Shown here: piece after piece, positions 16,806 through 24,383 of the stretch
Position numbering within the stretch: the stretch's first letter is position 1
How the letters are laid out: each line of letters starts with the position of its first letter
NCBI GenBank assembly: GCA_031553685.1
Contig: JAVBLE010000031.1
Location: 1-42,633 of the forward strand
DNA: 42,633 nucleotides
Direction of reading: 5' to 3'
Origin: JAFGVL01 sp031553685
GTDB taxonomy: Bacteria; Bacteroidota; Bacteroidia; Bacteroidales; Paludibacteraceae
The notes under the pieces: generated by a model
What the model saw: the letters and a program-made list of their open reading frames with translations, nothing else
Database searches by the model: none
What the model was told of the DNA's origin: nothing
Made by a program: the position numbers and the translations under genes

Positions 16806-16986
16806 TTCTACCGTTTGTAGAATCATCACCGGAGTCCTTTTTATAATTCTACAAACGGTAGAATCATTATTGGAGTTCCTTTTATGGTTCTACCGTTTGT
16901 AGAACTTCTGCGGAAGCTCCTTTTGCCGTTCTACCATTTGTAGATCGGTTACAGGGAAACCTGTCGGTATTCTACAACCGGTAGAA
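16806..16986. repeat. Array of five 17-bp palindromes with exact 41-bp period
   Basis: Copies of TTCTACCGTTTGTAGAA or its complement start at 16806, 16847, 16888, 16929 and 16970, a period of 41 each time. Orientations are +, -, +, +, -. The arms TTCTAC/GTAGAA are kept in four copies; copy four has lost one arm base and copy five has a changed centre. The 24-bp spacers are similar to one another in the first two or three units (TCAT.A..GGAGTYCCTTTT) and each holds a small hairpin: GGA.TCC-like in three, ACAGG-gaaa-CCTGT in the fourth. It begins 65 bp upstream of the DUF6261-like gene. Confidence 0.9.
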
Positions 16987-17275
16987 TATTTGCGGAAATA
17001 AAAAAGCCTCTGCATCGAAATTATATTCCTTGCAAAGGCAATCCGTAAGTTTTCCCAACTGAAAATTAGTGAGGATATATTTTGTAGAGAAATTCTTTTT
17101 AGTAAATTGTGTATTAGCGATAATTTGCGAGGTATGCAAATTATGGGGGAAGAAAATAATGTTTTTTGGGATAAATAACATATAGTATATGCAATTATTA
17201 ATAAGGCGTAAAATTATAAATATTTTTTGAAAATGCTATTTTTTGGTAAAAAATATTTTAATTATGCCCCGCATT
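16987..17275. other. AT-rich region with a terminator-like hairpin and a doubtful small ORF
   Basis: On the minus strand, GCCTTTGCA...TGCAGAGGC followed by six T (about 17040-17001) looks like a terminator. A 69-codon minus-strand frame (17181-16972) ends in the last palindrome of the array, where TTC TAC CGG TTG TAG gives its stop. Its composition is not clearly gene-like and no family was recognised, so it is not called as a gene. Confidence 0.4.
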
Positions 17276-17438
17276 ACAACCCAAGGCGTTGACATTGGGC
17301 TGGAATATAAATGGTTGAACCAAAGGTCAGCGTAGCTAAAACCATTTATACCCCAGCCCGATGGCAACGCCTCGGGGTTGTAAACGCAACCAACCACCCG
17401 TGCCTTTGGGATATAAATATGTATTGCCCTTGCAGGGC
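17276..17438. repeat. Palindromic element related to 11886-12171
   Basis: Imperfect arms ACAACCCAAGGCGTTG...GGGCTGG...ATAAATGGTT and AACCATTTATA...CCAGCCCGATGGCAACGCC...GGGTTGT pair over 17276-17381. A small hairpin GCCCTTGCAGGGC follows at 17426-17438. CCAGCCC.A.GGCAACGCC and CCCTTGCAGGG are shared with 11886-12171. It ends 64 bp before the murF-alr stop codon. No gene is seen in 17182-17501. Confidence 0.75.
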
Positions 17439-17501
17439 GTACGCGGTGGTGGCAATTACCATCGCTCCCGAAATCCTGCCCGACAATATCCAAGCCATGC
17501 C

Positions 17502-20018
17502 TTATTCTTTCACATAGACGCGCTTTACACGGCGCGAAACGCTTGTCAGTATCTCGTACGAAATGGTTTGCAGGGATTTAGCCATTTCGGTTATGGACAA
17601 TCCTTTACCAAAAAGCACAACTGTGTCGCCTTCTTTGGCAGGAATGCCGGTCAGATCGATCATTGTCAAGTCCATGCACACATTGCCAACCACAGGTGCA
17701 AATTGACCATTAACCAGCACTTTGCCTACGCCATTGCTTAATTTCCGGTCGTAACCGTCGGCATAACCGATTGGTATAACTCCGATTACCGAGTTGCGCG
17801 TGATCTTCCCCTTGCGGCTGTATCCCACTGTTTCGCCGGCTGCCACTTCGCGTATTTGAAGAATGGTGGTTTTCAGGGTGCAAACTTCTTCTAACTTACC
17901 GCTGTCCAACGCACTGATACCGTAATGCCCAATGCCCAAACGCACCATATCGAATTGATATTTGGAGAAACGCTCGATGCCTGCCGAGTTAAGAATGTGT
18001 TTCAGTATTTTATATGAAAAGGCTTTCTCAAACTTCATGTAAACGGATTGAAAAACAGAGACCTGTTGCTCGGTAAAATCATCGAACTGCGCTTCGTCGG
18101 CGCCGGACAGGTGAGAGAACACGGAACGCACCAACAGTGTTTGCTGCGATTTGAGTTCGGCAATCAATTCGTCCACCTGTTCAGGATTGAACCCGAGGCG
18201 GTGCATGCCGGTATCTATCTTAATATGTACAGGATAGTTTGAAACGCCTTGCCGCTCGGCTTCCTTGCGAAAAGCTTCGAGAATACGGAAACTATAAATC
18301 TCGGGTTCCAAATTATATTCAATAATTTTTGCCAAAGCGCCATTCTCGGGGTTCATCACCACGATTGGGATATGAATGCCTTCGTTGCGCAAGGTTACGC
18401 CCTCATCCGCAACAGCAACAGCAAGGTACTCGCACCCATGATGTTGGAGTGTGCGCGCCACTTCCACATCGCCACTTCCGTAAGCATAAGCTTTGACCAT
18501 GCTCATAATCTTGGTTTCGGGGCGCAAATGCGAACGGAAATAATGAACATTGTGCACCAACGCGTCCAAATCGACTTCGAGCGTGGTTTGATGGGCAATG
18601 GCTTCTATCTTTTCGGAAATAGTCTCAAACTTAAATTGCCGCGAGCCTTTCAATAAAACAGCTTCTTCTGAAAATGAAAAATCAGGAATGAAAAATGAAG
18701 AATTTAAAAAATCTTCGGTGGTATCAAAAAATACAGCATCACATTTTTCCCCTAAAATATTCTTAATTCTTAATTCTTCACTCTTAATTTCCCCGCCTAT
18801 GCCAATCAGTTTATCAATGCCTTTTTGCAGCAATAGTTCGGCTACATTTTTATACAAATCAGCTTGACCGCTTTGCAAAATATCGGATAAGATAAGCGTT
18901 CGTTTCATCTTTTTCACCGCTGCCTGATTTTGTAAAAAATCGAGCGCAATATTCAACGATGTGAAATCGGAATTGTATGTGTCGTCTATGATCAAACAGT
19001 TGCGCAAACCTTCTTTTACTTCCAGCCGCATAGCAACCGGTTCGAGGTTTTGCATCCGTTCGGCAATTACACTGGGCGACTTACCTAAAAACAACATTGT
19101 AGTCAAACAAGACAATGCGTTTTCAATAGAAGCGTCGTCAACGAAATTAATTGTAAATTGTAAATTGTAAATTTTCCTCCCTTCGCTCGAAAGACCGTTG
19201 TTTGTAAATTGTGGACAAGAATATGCGATCGTTGTACTGCTTTCTTTCTTCTTTATCTCTAAAATTTGTACATCGGCTTCACTTGTTTTTCCCCAAGTGA
19301 ATGGTTTCGCTTTTGTGCCGGATTGCGTCACGGCAATATCAATCAGTTTATTATCTTTTTGATAAATAATGGTTTGCGAGTCTTTAAACAGCTTGAGTTT
19401 TTCGTTACATTTTTCCTTTAATGAAGAAAAATTTTCCTGATGCGCTTCGCCTAAGTGGGTGAAAATACCGATAGTTGGCGAGATAATGGGTTGTAGTTTC
19501 TCCATTTCGTTAGGCAGTGAAATGCCTGCTTCAAAAATACCTAATTCGGTCTGTGCATTCAGTTCCCACACTGAAAGAGGCACACCTATTTGCGAGTTAT
19601 AGCTGCGTGGTGATCGGGTAATGCGGTAATCTTCTTGCAACAATTGATACAGCCATTCTTTGACAATCGTTTTACCGTTGCTGCCCGTGATACCGATAAC
19701 CGGACACGAGAATTCTGCCCGGTGCGCTGTGGCTATTTGCTGAAGGGCTTCCAATGTATTTTCTACGAATAAGAAATTGGCGTCTGAAGGTAGAGACAAG
19801 GCATGCCTTGTCTCTACCAGAAATGAACGCACACCGGCTTCGTATAAATTAGCGATGTACCGGTGTCCGTCATTGCGAGCTGTGCGCAATGCGACAAACA
19901 GGCTTTCGGCAGGAAACGACACAGCCCGACTATCTATCAGCAAATGAGTAATTTCTGTGTTTTTATTACCAATAAGTTTGGCGTTGGTTATTTGGGCTAT
20001 TTTATGTAGAGTAAACAT
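17502..20018 (-). CDS. murF-alr: Bifunctional MurF ligase / alanine racemase
   Basis: This 838-aa fusion is typical of Bacteroidota. The N-terminal half is the UDP-MurNAc-tripeptide:D-Ala-D-Ala ligase, with ATP site GITGSNGKT (109-117). The C-terminal half (from about 480) is the PLP racemase that makes D-Ala. It has Lys509 in MVKAYAYGSG for the Schiff base and Tyr733 in VGYSRKG, 224 residues apart against 226 in the Geobacillus enzyme. So one protein makes D-alanine and attaches the D-Ala-D-Ala dipeptide. One oddity is that the MurF half contains several short in-frame inserts that look like intergenic repeats: 19789-19818, about 19151-19215, 18760-18790 and 18669-18706. The racemase half has none. 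It lies 20 bp from the upstream ATPase gene. Confidence 0.95.
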   Translation of the reverse strand: MFTLHKIAQITNAKLIGNKNTEITHLLIDSRAVSFPAESLFVALRTARNDGHRYIANLYEAGVRSFLVETRHALSLPSDANFLFVENTLEALQQIATAHRAEFSCPVIGITGSNGKTIVKEWLYQLLQEDYRITRSPRSYNSQIGVPLSVWELNAQTELGIFEAGISLPNEMEKLQPIISPTIGIFTHLGEAHQENFSSLKEKCNEKLKLFKDSQTIIYQKDNKLIDIAVTQSGTKAKPFTWGKTSEADVQILEIKKKESSTTIAYSCPQFTNNGLSSEGRKIYNLQFTINFVDDASIENALSCLTTMLFLGKSPSVIAERMQNLEPVAMRLEVKEGLRNCLIIDDTYNSDFTSLNIALDFLQNQAAVKKMKRTLILSDILQSGQADLYKNVAELLLQKGIDKLIGIGGEIKSEELRIKNILGEKCDAVFFDTTEDFLNSSFFIPDFSFSEEAVLLKGSRQFKFETISEKIEAIAHQTTLEVDLDALVHNVHYFRSHLRPETKIMSMVKAYAYGSGDVEVARTLQHHGCEYLAVAVADEGVTLRNEGIHIPIVVMNPENGALAKIIEYNLEPEIYSFRILEAFRKEAERQGVSNYPVHIKIDTGMHRLGFNPEQVDELIAELKSQQTLLVRSVFSHLSGADEAQFDDFTEQQVSVFQSVYMKFEKAFSYKILKHILNSAGIERFSKYQFDMVRLGIGHYGISALDSGKLEEVCTLKTTILQIREVAAGETVGYSRKGKITRNSVIGVIPIGYADGYDRKLSNGVGKVLVNGQFAPVVGNVCMDLTMIDLTGIPAKEGDTVVLFGKGLSITEMAKSLQTISYEILTSVSRRVKRVYVKE
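19789..19818. repeat. 30-bp perfect palindrome inside murF-alr
   Basis: Arms GGTAGAGACAAGGCA / TGCCTTGTCTCTACC are read in frame as about ten residues (VETRHALSLP, residues 68-77). It is the same structural type as the GTAGGGGC palindromes at 15806-15843. Confidence 0.85.
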
Positions 20019-20038
20019 GTTCGGTATAAAAGTTTAGT

Positions 20039-21244
20039 TTACAGCGTTTTTGATAGAAAATCGCGCAAATAAATATGTTGAATGCCATTGCGTGTGTTTC
20101 CGGCAAATTCGTCCATCGAAACAACCATTTTCGGATAATTATCTTTTATTTTTTCTAAATTACCAAATTCTCTGTCAATCGTTGATTGATCGCTCAAAAG
20201 ATAACAGACTTGAATATAAATTGTTTCGCCTTTGCGAGTGGCAACAAAATCAATTTCGGACTGGCGAAGTTGCCCCACCTTTACATCAAATTCATTAATT
20301 AACAGATGATTATAAACAATATTTTCTATCATTTTGGCAATATCCGCTTGGCGATAACCCAAAATGGTGTTGCGTAATCCTAAATCTTCAAAATAAAATT
20401 TTTCGCCGATCTCAAATATTTTTTTGCCGATAATATCTACACGCGACACTTTGTGTATTAAAAAAGCATCGGAAATATTCTTTAAGTAATTGATTACTTG
20501 AGATGTTGCTATGCTTACTTGTTGGTTTTTTAGATAATCGCTAATTTTTTTCGACGAAAAAAGCTGTCCAATATTATCTGCTAAAAATACAACTAAATTT
20601 TCTAAAAAAGCATTATTACGGATATCATTTCGCATAATTATATCCCTATATATCACAGTGTTATAAACACCCTTTAGATAATCAAACACCACTTCGTCAG
20701 TCAAAGGCAAATGTATCAAATAAGGCAATCCACCGTATTTAAGATATTTCAACAATGTTTCATTAGTGTTTTCTAAAGCATGAAATTCCAAAAACTCTAT
20801 ATAAGAAAGGCTGTGAATAGGAATTTCGATATAGCGTCCGCTTAAAAAGGTGGCAAGCTCGCCCGACAACATATTGGCGTTGCTACCGGTGCAATAAAGG
20901 TCGTAAATGGGATTTAGTAAAAGGCTTCGAAGTGCTTTCTCGAACTCGGCAATCTCTTGGATTTCATCAATAAAAATATAATTTTTCACACCCTTTCGAG
21001 TGTTTTTCACTACATAATCATTCAAATCAATAGCCGTTCGGATAAATTCAAAAGAAAGATCTTCCTTGTTGATATACAATATATTAGCTTTGCTATCTTG
21101 TTGCTTGATGTAATCTATAATTTGCTTCAAAATATAGCTTTTACCAACACGCCGTTGCCCTGTAAGTACTTTTACAAGTTGCTTTCCCATAAATGGTTGC
21201 AACTTTTTATAATATCTTTCGCGTGAAATAACCGGATATTCCAT
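20039..21244 (-). CDS. AAA ATPase with DUF4143 domain
   Basis: A 401-aa protein of the widespread AAA_14/DUF4143 family. Walker A is GQRRVGKS (29-36) and Walker B is YIFIDEIQ (about 89-96). The sensor-like TGSNANML is followed by LSGRYIEIPIHSLSYIEFL, the usual AAA_14 ending. The C-terminal DUF4143 part contains the nuclease-like core VGQLRQSEIDFVATRKGETIYIQVCY (E-x-D...Y-I-Q-V), similar to PD-(D/E)xK folds with Gln in place of the usual K/E. These genes are patchily distributed and often behave as accessory genes. The cellular role is unknown. It lies just upstream of murF-alr on the same strand. Confidence 0.9.
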   Translation of the reverse strand: MEYPVISRERYYKKLQPFMGKQLVKVLTGQRRVGKSYILKQIIDYIKQQDSKANILYINKEDLSFEFIRTAIDLNDYVVKNTRKGVKNYIFIDEIQEIAEFEKALRSLLLNPIYDLYCTGSNANMLSGELATFLSGRYIEIPIHSLSYIEFLEFHALENTNETLLKYLKYGGLPYLIHLPLTDEVVFDYLKGVYNTVIYRDIIMRNDIRNNAFLENLVVFLADNIGQLFSSKKISDYLKNQQVSIATSQVINYLKNISDAFLIHKVSRVDIIGKKIFEIGEKFYFEDLGLRNTILGYRQADIAKMIENIVYNHLLINEFDVKVGQLRQSEIDFVATRKGETIYIQVCYLLSDQSTIDREFGNLEKIKDNYPKMVVSMDEFAGNTRNGIQHIYLRDFLSKTL

Positions 21245-21390
21245 AAAAGTTTTGTTTGTAAAATAGACTTACACGAAAGTATTAAAAGTTTTTTACACGA
21301 ACAAAACTTTTAGACAAAATAATAAAGGTTTATGATATGTGGTGAAATTTTCGATAGGTATATTGAAAACTTTTGATATAAACTAAACTT

Positions 21391-22146
21391 TCATTTTTCT
21401 TCGATATTAAACATTTCTTCCACAGTCAATCCGGTCAGCCGCTTGAGCGAACGGAACAGATACCACAACACAAAGCCCATTACGATTGTGGACGGCAATG
21501 CAATTACTGGCCAGCTCAACCCGAGCATCTTGCTGTATTCGGCATTAAATTCGGGTGTTCCGGCTGGGCTGTGCATGATTATTTTTGCCAAAACAAAATT
21601 CAGAATAGCCGACAGGAAAAACGAACATGCCAAGAAATAGGATGAGTTTACAAGGATTTTGTCAAATTCTGGTTGGGCGTTTTTTTCGGCTAAAATGGCA
21701 TCTATTTTTTCTATTTTCATCAAATCGGGATTGTAAAGTAGTTTTTTCAGTAAAGGGAATGGCGACTTGATGGTTGCTAATACGGCAATGCCTATTATCA
21801 AAGGAATGGAGGCTTCTTTGTAGGCGATCAACCCGGTGGGAAGTTGGAAAACACCGATAATGCCCGTCAGCAAAATCCCGACAAAACCGAGTATCGAAAT
21901 GAAATTTGTTTTCTTTTTTTCAACCCAATCATACAGAAAATATCCCAATGGAAACATCAACGCCAATATCAAAGCCGTAGCCGGAATGGCGCTTGGATGA
22001 TTGAAAAAATCGGGCAATACCAAACCTGCTTTTTGCAAACGAGCCAGCACATTGTCGAACCGGTTTAATACCAAAATTGGAATGACAATATTAAATGCAA
22101 TGTTCCACAGCGGGTTTTCTTTCTTTTTTTGTTGTTCGGTAGTCAT
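21391..22146 (-). CDS. Multispanning inner-membrane protein, VC0807-like
   Basis: A 251-aa protein with about six membrane helices (around 15-30, 54-73, 83-103, 113-128, 170-190, 212-232). The opening NPLWNIAFNIVIPILVLNRF and overall layout resemble the uncharacterised VC0807 family, related in shape to septation protein A. It ends 1 bp upstream of the pyrF stop region, on the same strand and directly downstream of pyrF, so it is probably co-transcribed. No transport substrate can be suggested. The family call is moderate. Confidence 0.7.
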   Translation of the reverse strand: MTTEQQKKKENPLWNIAFNIVIPILVLNRFDNVLARLQKAGLVLPDFFNHPSAIPATALILALMFPLGYFLYDWVEKKKTNFISILGFVGILLTGIIGVFQLPTGLIAYKEASIPLIIGIAVLATIKSPFPLLKKLLYNPDLMKIEKIDAILAEKNAQPEFDKILVNSSYFLACSFFLSAILNFVLAKIIMHSPAGTPEFNAEYSKMLGLSWPVIALPSTIVMGFVLWYLFRSLKRLTGLTVEEMFNIEEK

Positions 22147-22147
22147 C

Positions 22148-22981
22148 TTAAATAATGCCTTTTTGAGTTAATAATATTTCCATTTCGGCTTGTACTTTTT
22201 GGGCTTCGACAGCGGCTGCTTGTGCAAAGTTCTCAGTACTGTCGGCATAAATGATTTGGCGCGATGAGTTTACCAATAATCCGCAACTATCATTCATGCC
22301 ATATTTAGCTACTTCCTGCAAACTGCCACCTTGCGCTCCCACACCGGGAACGAGCAAGAAATATTCGGGCACAATGGCGCGAATATCACTCAACATTTCG
22401 GCTTTGGTTGCCCCAACTACATACATCATATTGTCTTTGTTTCCCCAAAGTTGCGAAGTTTTGAGTACAGTTTCAAAAAGGCGTTCGCCGTTTTTTTCAT
22501 CTTTGATAAATTGGAAATCGAACGCACCTTTATTGGATGTCAGAGCCAACAAAATGACCCATTTGCTTTCATATCCTAAAAATGGTGTAACCGAATCTTC
22601 GCCCATATAGGGTGCAACGGTTACACTATCAAAATCCATATTTCCGAAGAATGTACGGGCGTACATTTGCGAAGTATTGCCTATATCGCCGCGCTTGGCA
22701 TCGGCAATGATAAATTGGTCGGGATAATTGCTGCGGATATAATCAACAGTTCGTTCCAAAACTTCCCAACCTTCCAATCCAAGGCTTTCATAAAAAGCCA
22801 AATTTGGTTTGTAAGCCACACAATAAGGCGCTGTTGCATCAATTATTGCTTTATTGAAAACAAACATGGCATCATCTTCTTCAAACAAATGTTCGGGAAT
22901 CTTTTCAATATCTGTATCTAATCCCACACAAAGGAATGATTTTTTGCGTAGGATGTTTTGGAATAATTCTTCTCTTGTCAT
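22148..22981 (-). CDS. pyrF: Orotidine 5'-phosphate decarboxylase (subfamily 2)
   Basis: This enzyme makes UMP from OMP, the last step of pyrimidine synthesis. The catalytic D-x-K-x-x-D is DAKRGD (94-99). FLCVGLDTD (16-24), APYCVAYKPN (51-60) and LVPGVGAQGG support the larger type-2 form, and 277 aa is a normal length. The start is set at MTREELF. A longer frame reaches back 74 codons, but those codons read through the inverted-repeat element at 23010-23210 and are not protein. pyrF often directly follows prfA in Bacteroidales. Here a nuclease gene and the repeat separate them. Confidence 0.95.
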   Translation of the reverse strand: MTREELFQNILRKKSFLCVGLDTDIEKIPEHLFEEDDAMFVFNKAIIDATAPYCVAYKPNLAFYESLGLEGWEVLERTVDYIRSNYPDQFIIADAKRGDIGNTSQMYARTFFGNMDFDSVTVAPYMGEDSVTPFLGYESKWVILLALTSNKGAFDFQFIKDEKNGERLFETVLKTSQLWGNKDNMMYVVGATKAEMLSDIRAIVPEYFLLVPGVGAQGGSLQEVAKYGMNDSCGLLVNSSRQIIYADSTENFAQAAAVEAQKVQAEMEILLTQKGII

Positions 22982-23009
22982 ATTTTGTATATTTTTATTT
23001 GTTACTTTG

Positions 23010-23210
23010 TCCTGCCTTGCAGGCAGTTTTTGAGCGTTCCGCTCATCTGCAGGTCGCTGACCTACGGTTATGAAAATCAGTTCTTTCAGAACAATCTCAC
23101 ACATGCGGTGGACTTTGTCTCGAAGAGACAGGATTTTCATGATCGCATGCGAGCGAAGCGTTGCTTGCGGCGAGCGGCATAATAAGACTCTGTCTGCCTG
23201 CAAGGCAGGA
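23010..23210. repeat. 201-bp inverted-repeat element between pyrF and the DUF1016 gene
   Basis: The 17-bp perfect ends TCCTGCCTTGCAGGCAG / CTGCCTGCAAGGCAGGA are themselves palindromic. Inner partly paired arms are ATGAAAATCAG / AGGATTTTCAT and GAGCGTTCCGCTC / GCGAGCGGC. No coding capacity was seen. No convincing target duplication was found. Confidence 0.8.
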
Positions 23211-23217
23211 TATTACT

Positions 23218-24378
23218 CTATAATTCCGATTCTTTCAATCTCTCCGCATTTTCCGCAATATCCCATGCTCGTATTTCTTGTCGAATAACTTCTTGTAAAT
23301 CTTTTGTTGAAAATGGCAAATTATAATCAGCAACTCCAATTGGCTTATTAATATCTCGTAGTGCAACTTCTACTTCAACATGATCTTTATCTGCACACAA
23401 AATAATTCCTATTGAAGGATTTTCATCAGACATACGCACTTGTTCGTCGAGCAATCCGAGATAGTGGTTCATTTTGCCAACATATTCGGGTTCAAATTCG
23501 CCAATTTTCAAGTCAATCGCAATTAAAGACCGTAACTTACGATGAAAGAAAAGCAAATCTACAAAATAATCCTTCTTACCCAACGAAAGCCTGTATTGAT
23601 TTCCGATAAAAGTGAAACCAAAGCCTAATTCAAGTAAGAAGAATTTAATTTTTTCTACAATTTTACTTTCAAGTTCCAGTTCTTTTATGGGTTGGGTAAT
23701 GCCTAAGAAATCAAGCGTGTATGTATTTTTTAGAATTTCATCCGCTTGTTCTTGTAAATGATCGGGAAGTGCTGTGGAAAAATTATGATGTTTAGGTAAG
23801 AGTTTCGATTTTCCGTAAGCATCAGCTTTAATGAAATTAAGGAGAACATCACGCGTCCAACCCATTTTAACCGCCGATTCAATATAATAACAAGCTTCTT
23901 CGATGCTTTTTGATTTATGAAAAATCTGAATATGGTGGCTCCATGATAATATTGATGCTTCTTTTGGGAGTATCATCTCAAAAACTGCGACAGTGCGTTG
24001 CAGTTTTTGATCTTTGTTGAAAACTGCGACAGAGTGTCGCAGTTTTTCATCTTCGTCCAAAACTGCTATGCGTCGTGGTAGTTTCTCAATCGATTGACTA
24101 TAAAACTCATAGAAGCGTTTCATATCCCATAAATTTCGTGGAGAAAAACCGCTCATATTCGGAAATTCGGACTTCAAATCGGCGGACAAGCGATTCACAA
24201 CGCTACTACCATAACCTTCGGCAATTCCCTTTTCTGTCAAATGTTTGCCAATATTCCAATACATCTCAATCATCGAATTGTTGATGCGATTAGCAATAAC
24301 AACTCGTGTTGATTTGATTTCGGCAATAATTTGTCTTAAAATGCCTTTATAATCTTGTATATTAGAACCTTGCTCCAT
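23218..24378 (-). CDS. DUF1016 (YhcG-type) PD-(D/E)xK nuclease
   Basis: A 386-aa protein. The DUF1016 N-terminal domain covers MIEMYWNIGKHL, GYGSSVVNRLSADL and GFSPRNLWDMKRFYEFY; ILSWSHHIQIF and EACYYIESAVKMGWTRDVL complete it. The nuclease core is YFVDLLFFHRKLRSLIAIDLK with D...(I)DLK. Two oddities are seen. Residues about 94-132 are three 13-residue repeats coded by 39-bp DNA repeats, where the family normally has a short linker. The last 13 residues, IAENAERLKESEL, are identical to the C-terminus of PrfA next door. So the 3' end of this gene is a duplicate of the prfA 3' end in the same frame. It lies 5 bp after prfA. The target is unknown. Confidence 0.9.
   Translation of the reverse strand: MEQGSNIQDYKGILRQIIAEIKSTRVVIANRINNSMIEMYWNIGKHLTEKGIAEGYGSSVVNRLSADLKSEFPNMSGFSPRNLWDMKRFYEFYSQSIEKLPRRIAVLDEDEKLRHSVAVFNKDQKLQRTVAVFEMILPKEASILSWSHHIQIFHKSKSIEEACYYIESAVKMGWTRDVLLNFIKADAYGKSKLLPKHHNFSTALPDHLQEQADEILKNTYTLDFLGITQPIKELELESKIVEKIKFFLLELGFGFTFIGNQYRLSLGKKDYFVDLLFFHRKLRSLIAIDLKIGEFEPEYVGKMNHYLGLLDEQVRMSDENPSIGIILCADKDHVEVEVALRDINKPIGVADYNLPFSTKDLQEVIRQEIRAWDIAENAERLKESEL
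23222..23260 (-). repeat. Second copy of the prfA 3' end (direct repeat, distal)
   Basis: These 39 bp match 24388-24426 at 35 positions and are in the same orientation and frame. The copy encodes the last residues of the DUF1016 protein. The two copies are 1166 bp apart and bracket the nuclease gene. Confidence 0.92.
23982..24098. repeat. Three tandem 39-bp repeats inside the DUF1016 gene
   Basis: Units start at 23982, 24021 and 24060. The middle unit holds a perfect hairpin AAACTGCGAC-agagt-GTCGCAGTTT, and the outer units hold worn versions. Each unit encodes 13 residues of the type (S/T)VAVFNKDQKLQR. Confidence 0.85.
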
Positions 24379-24383
24379 GTTTT

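Noticed and set aside
16806..16986. CRISPR array
   Set aside because: The repeats are only 17 bp and alternate in orientation, the 24-bp spacers resemble each other, and no cas gene is nearby.
16972..17181. 69-codon minus-strand gene upstream of the palindrome array
   Set aside because: No family was recognised, there is a terminator-like hairpin inside the frame, and the stop falls in the repeat; the coding signal is too weak.
22148..23203. 351-aa PyrF with an N-terminal extension
   Set aside because: The extension reads through the inverted-repeat element at 23010-23210; the family start is MTREELF at 22981.
23010..23210. MITE with target duplication
   Set aside because: TTACT occurs on both sides but at unequal distances from the ends, so a target duplication is not supported; it is kept as a repeat only.
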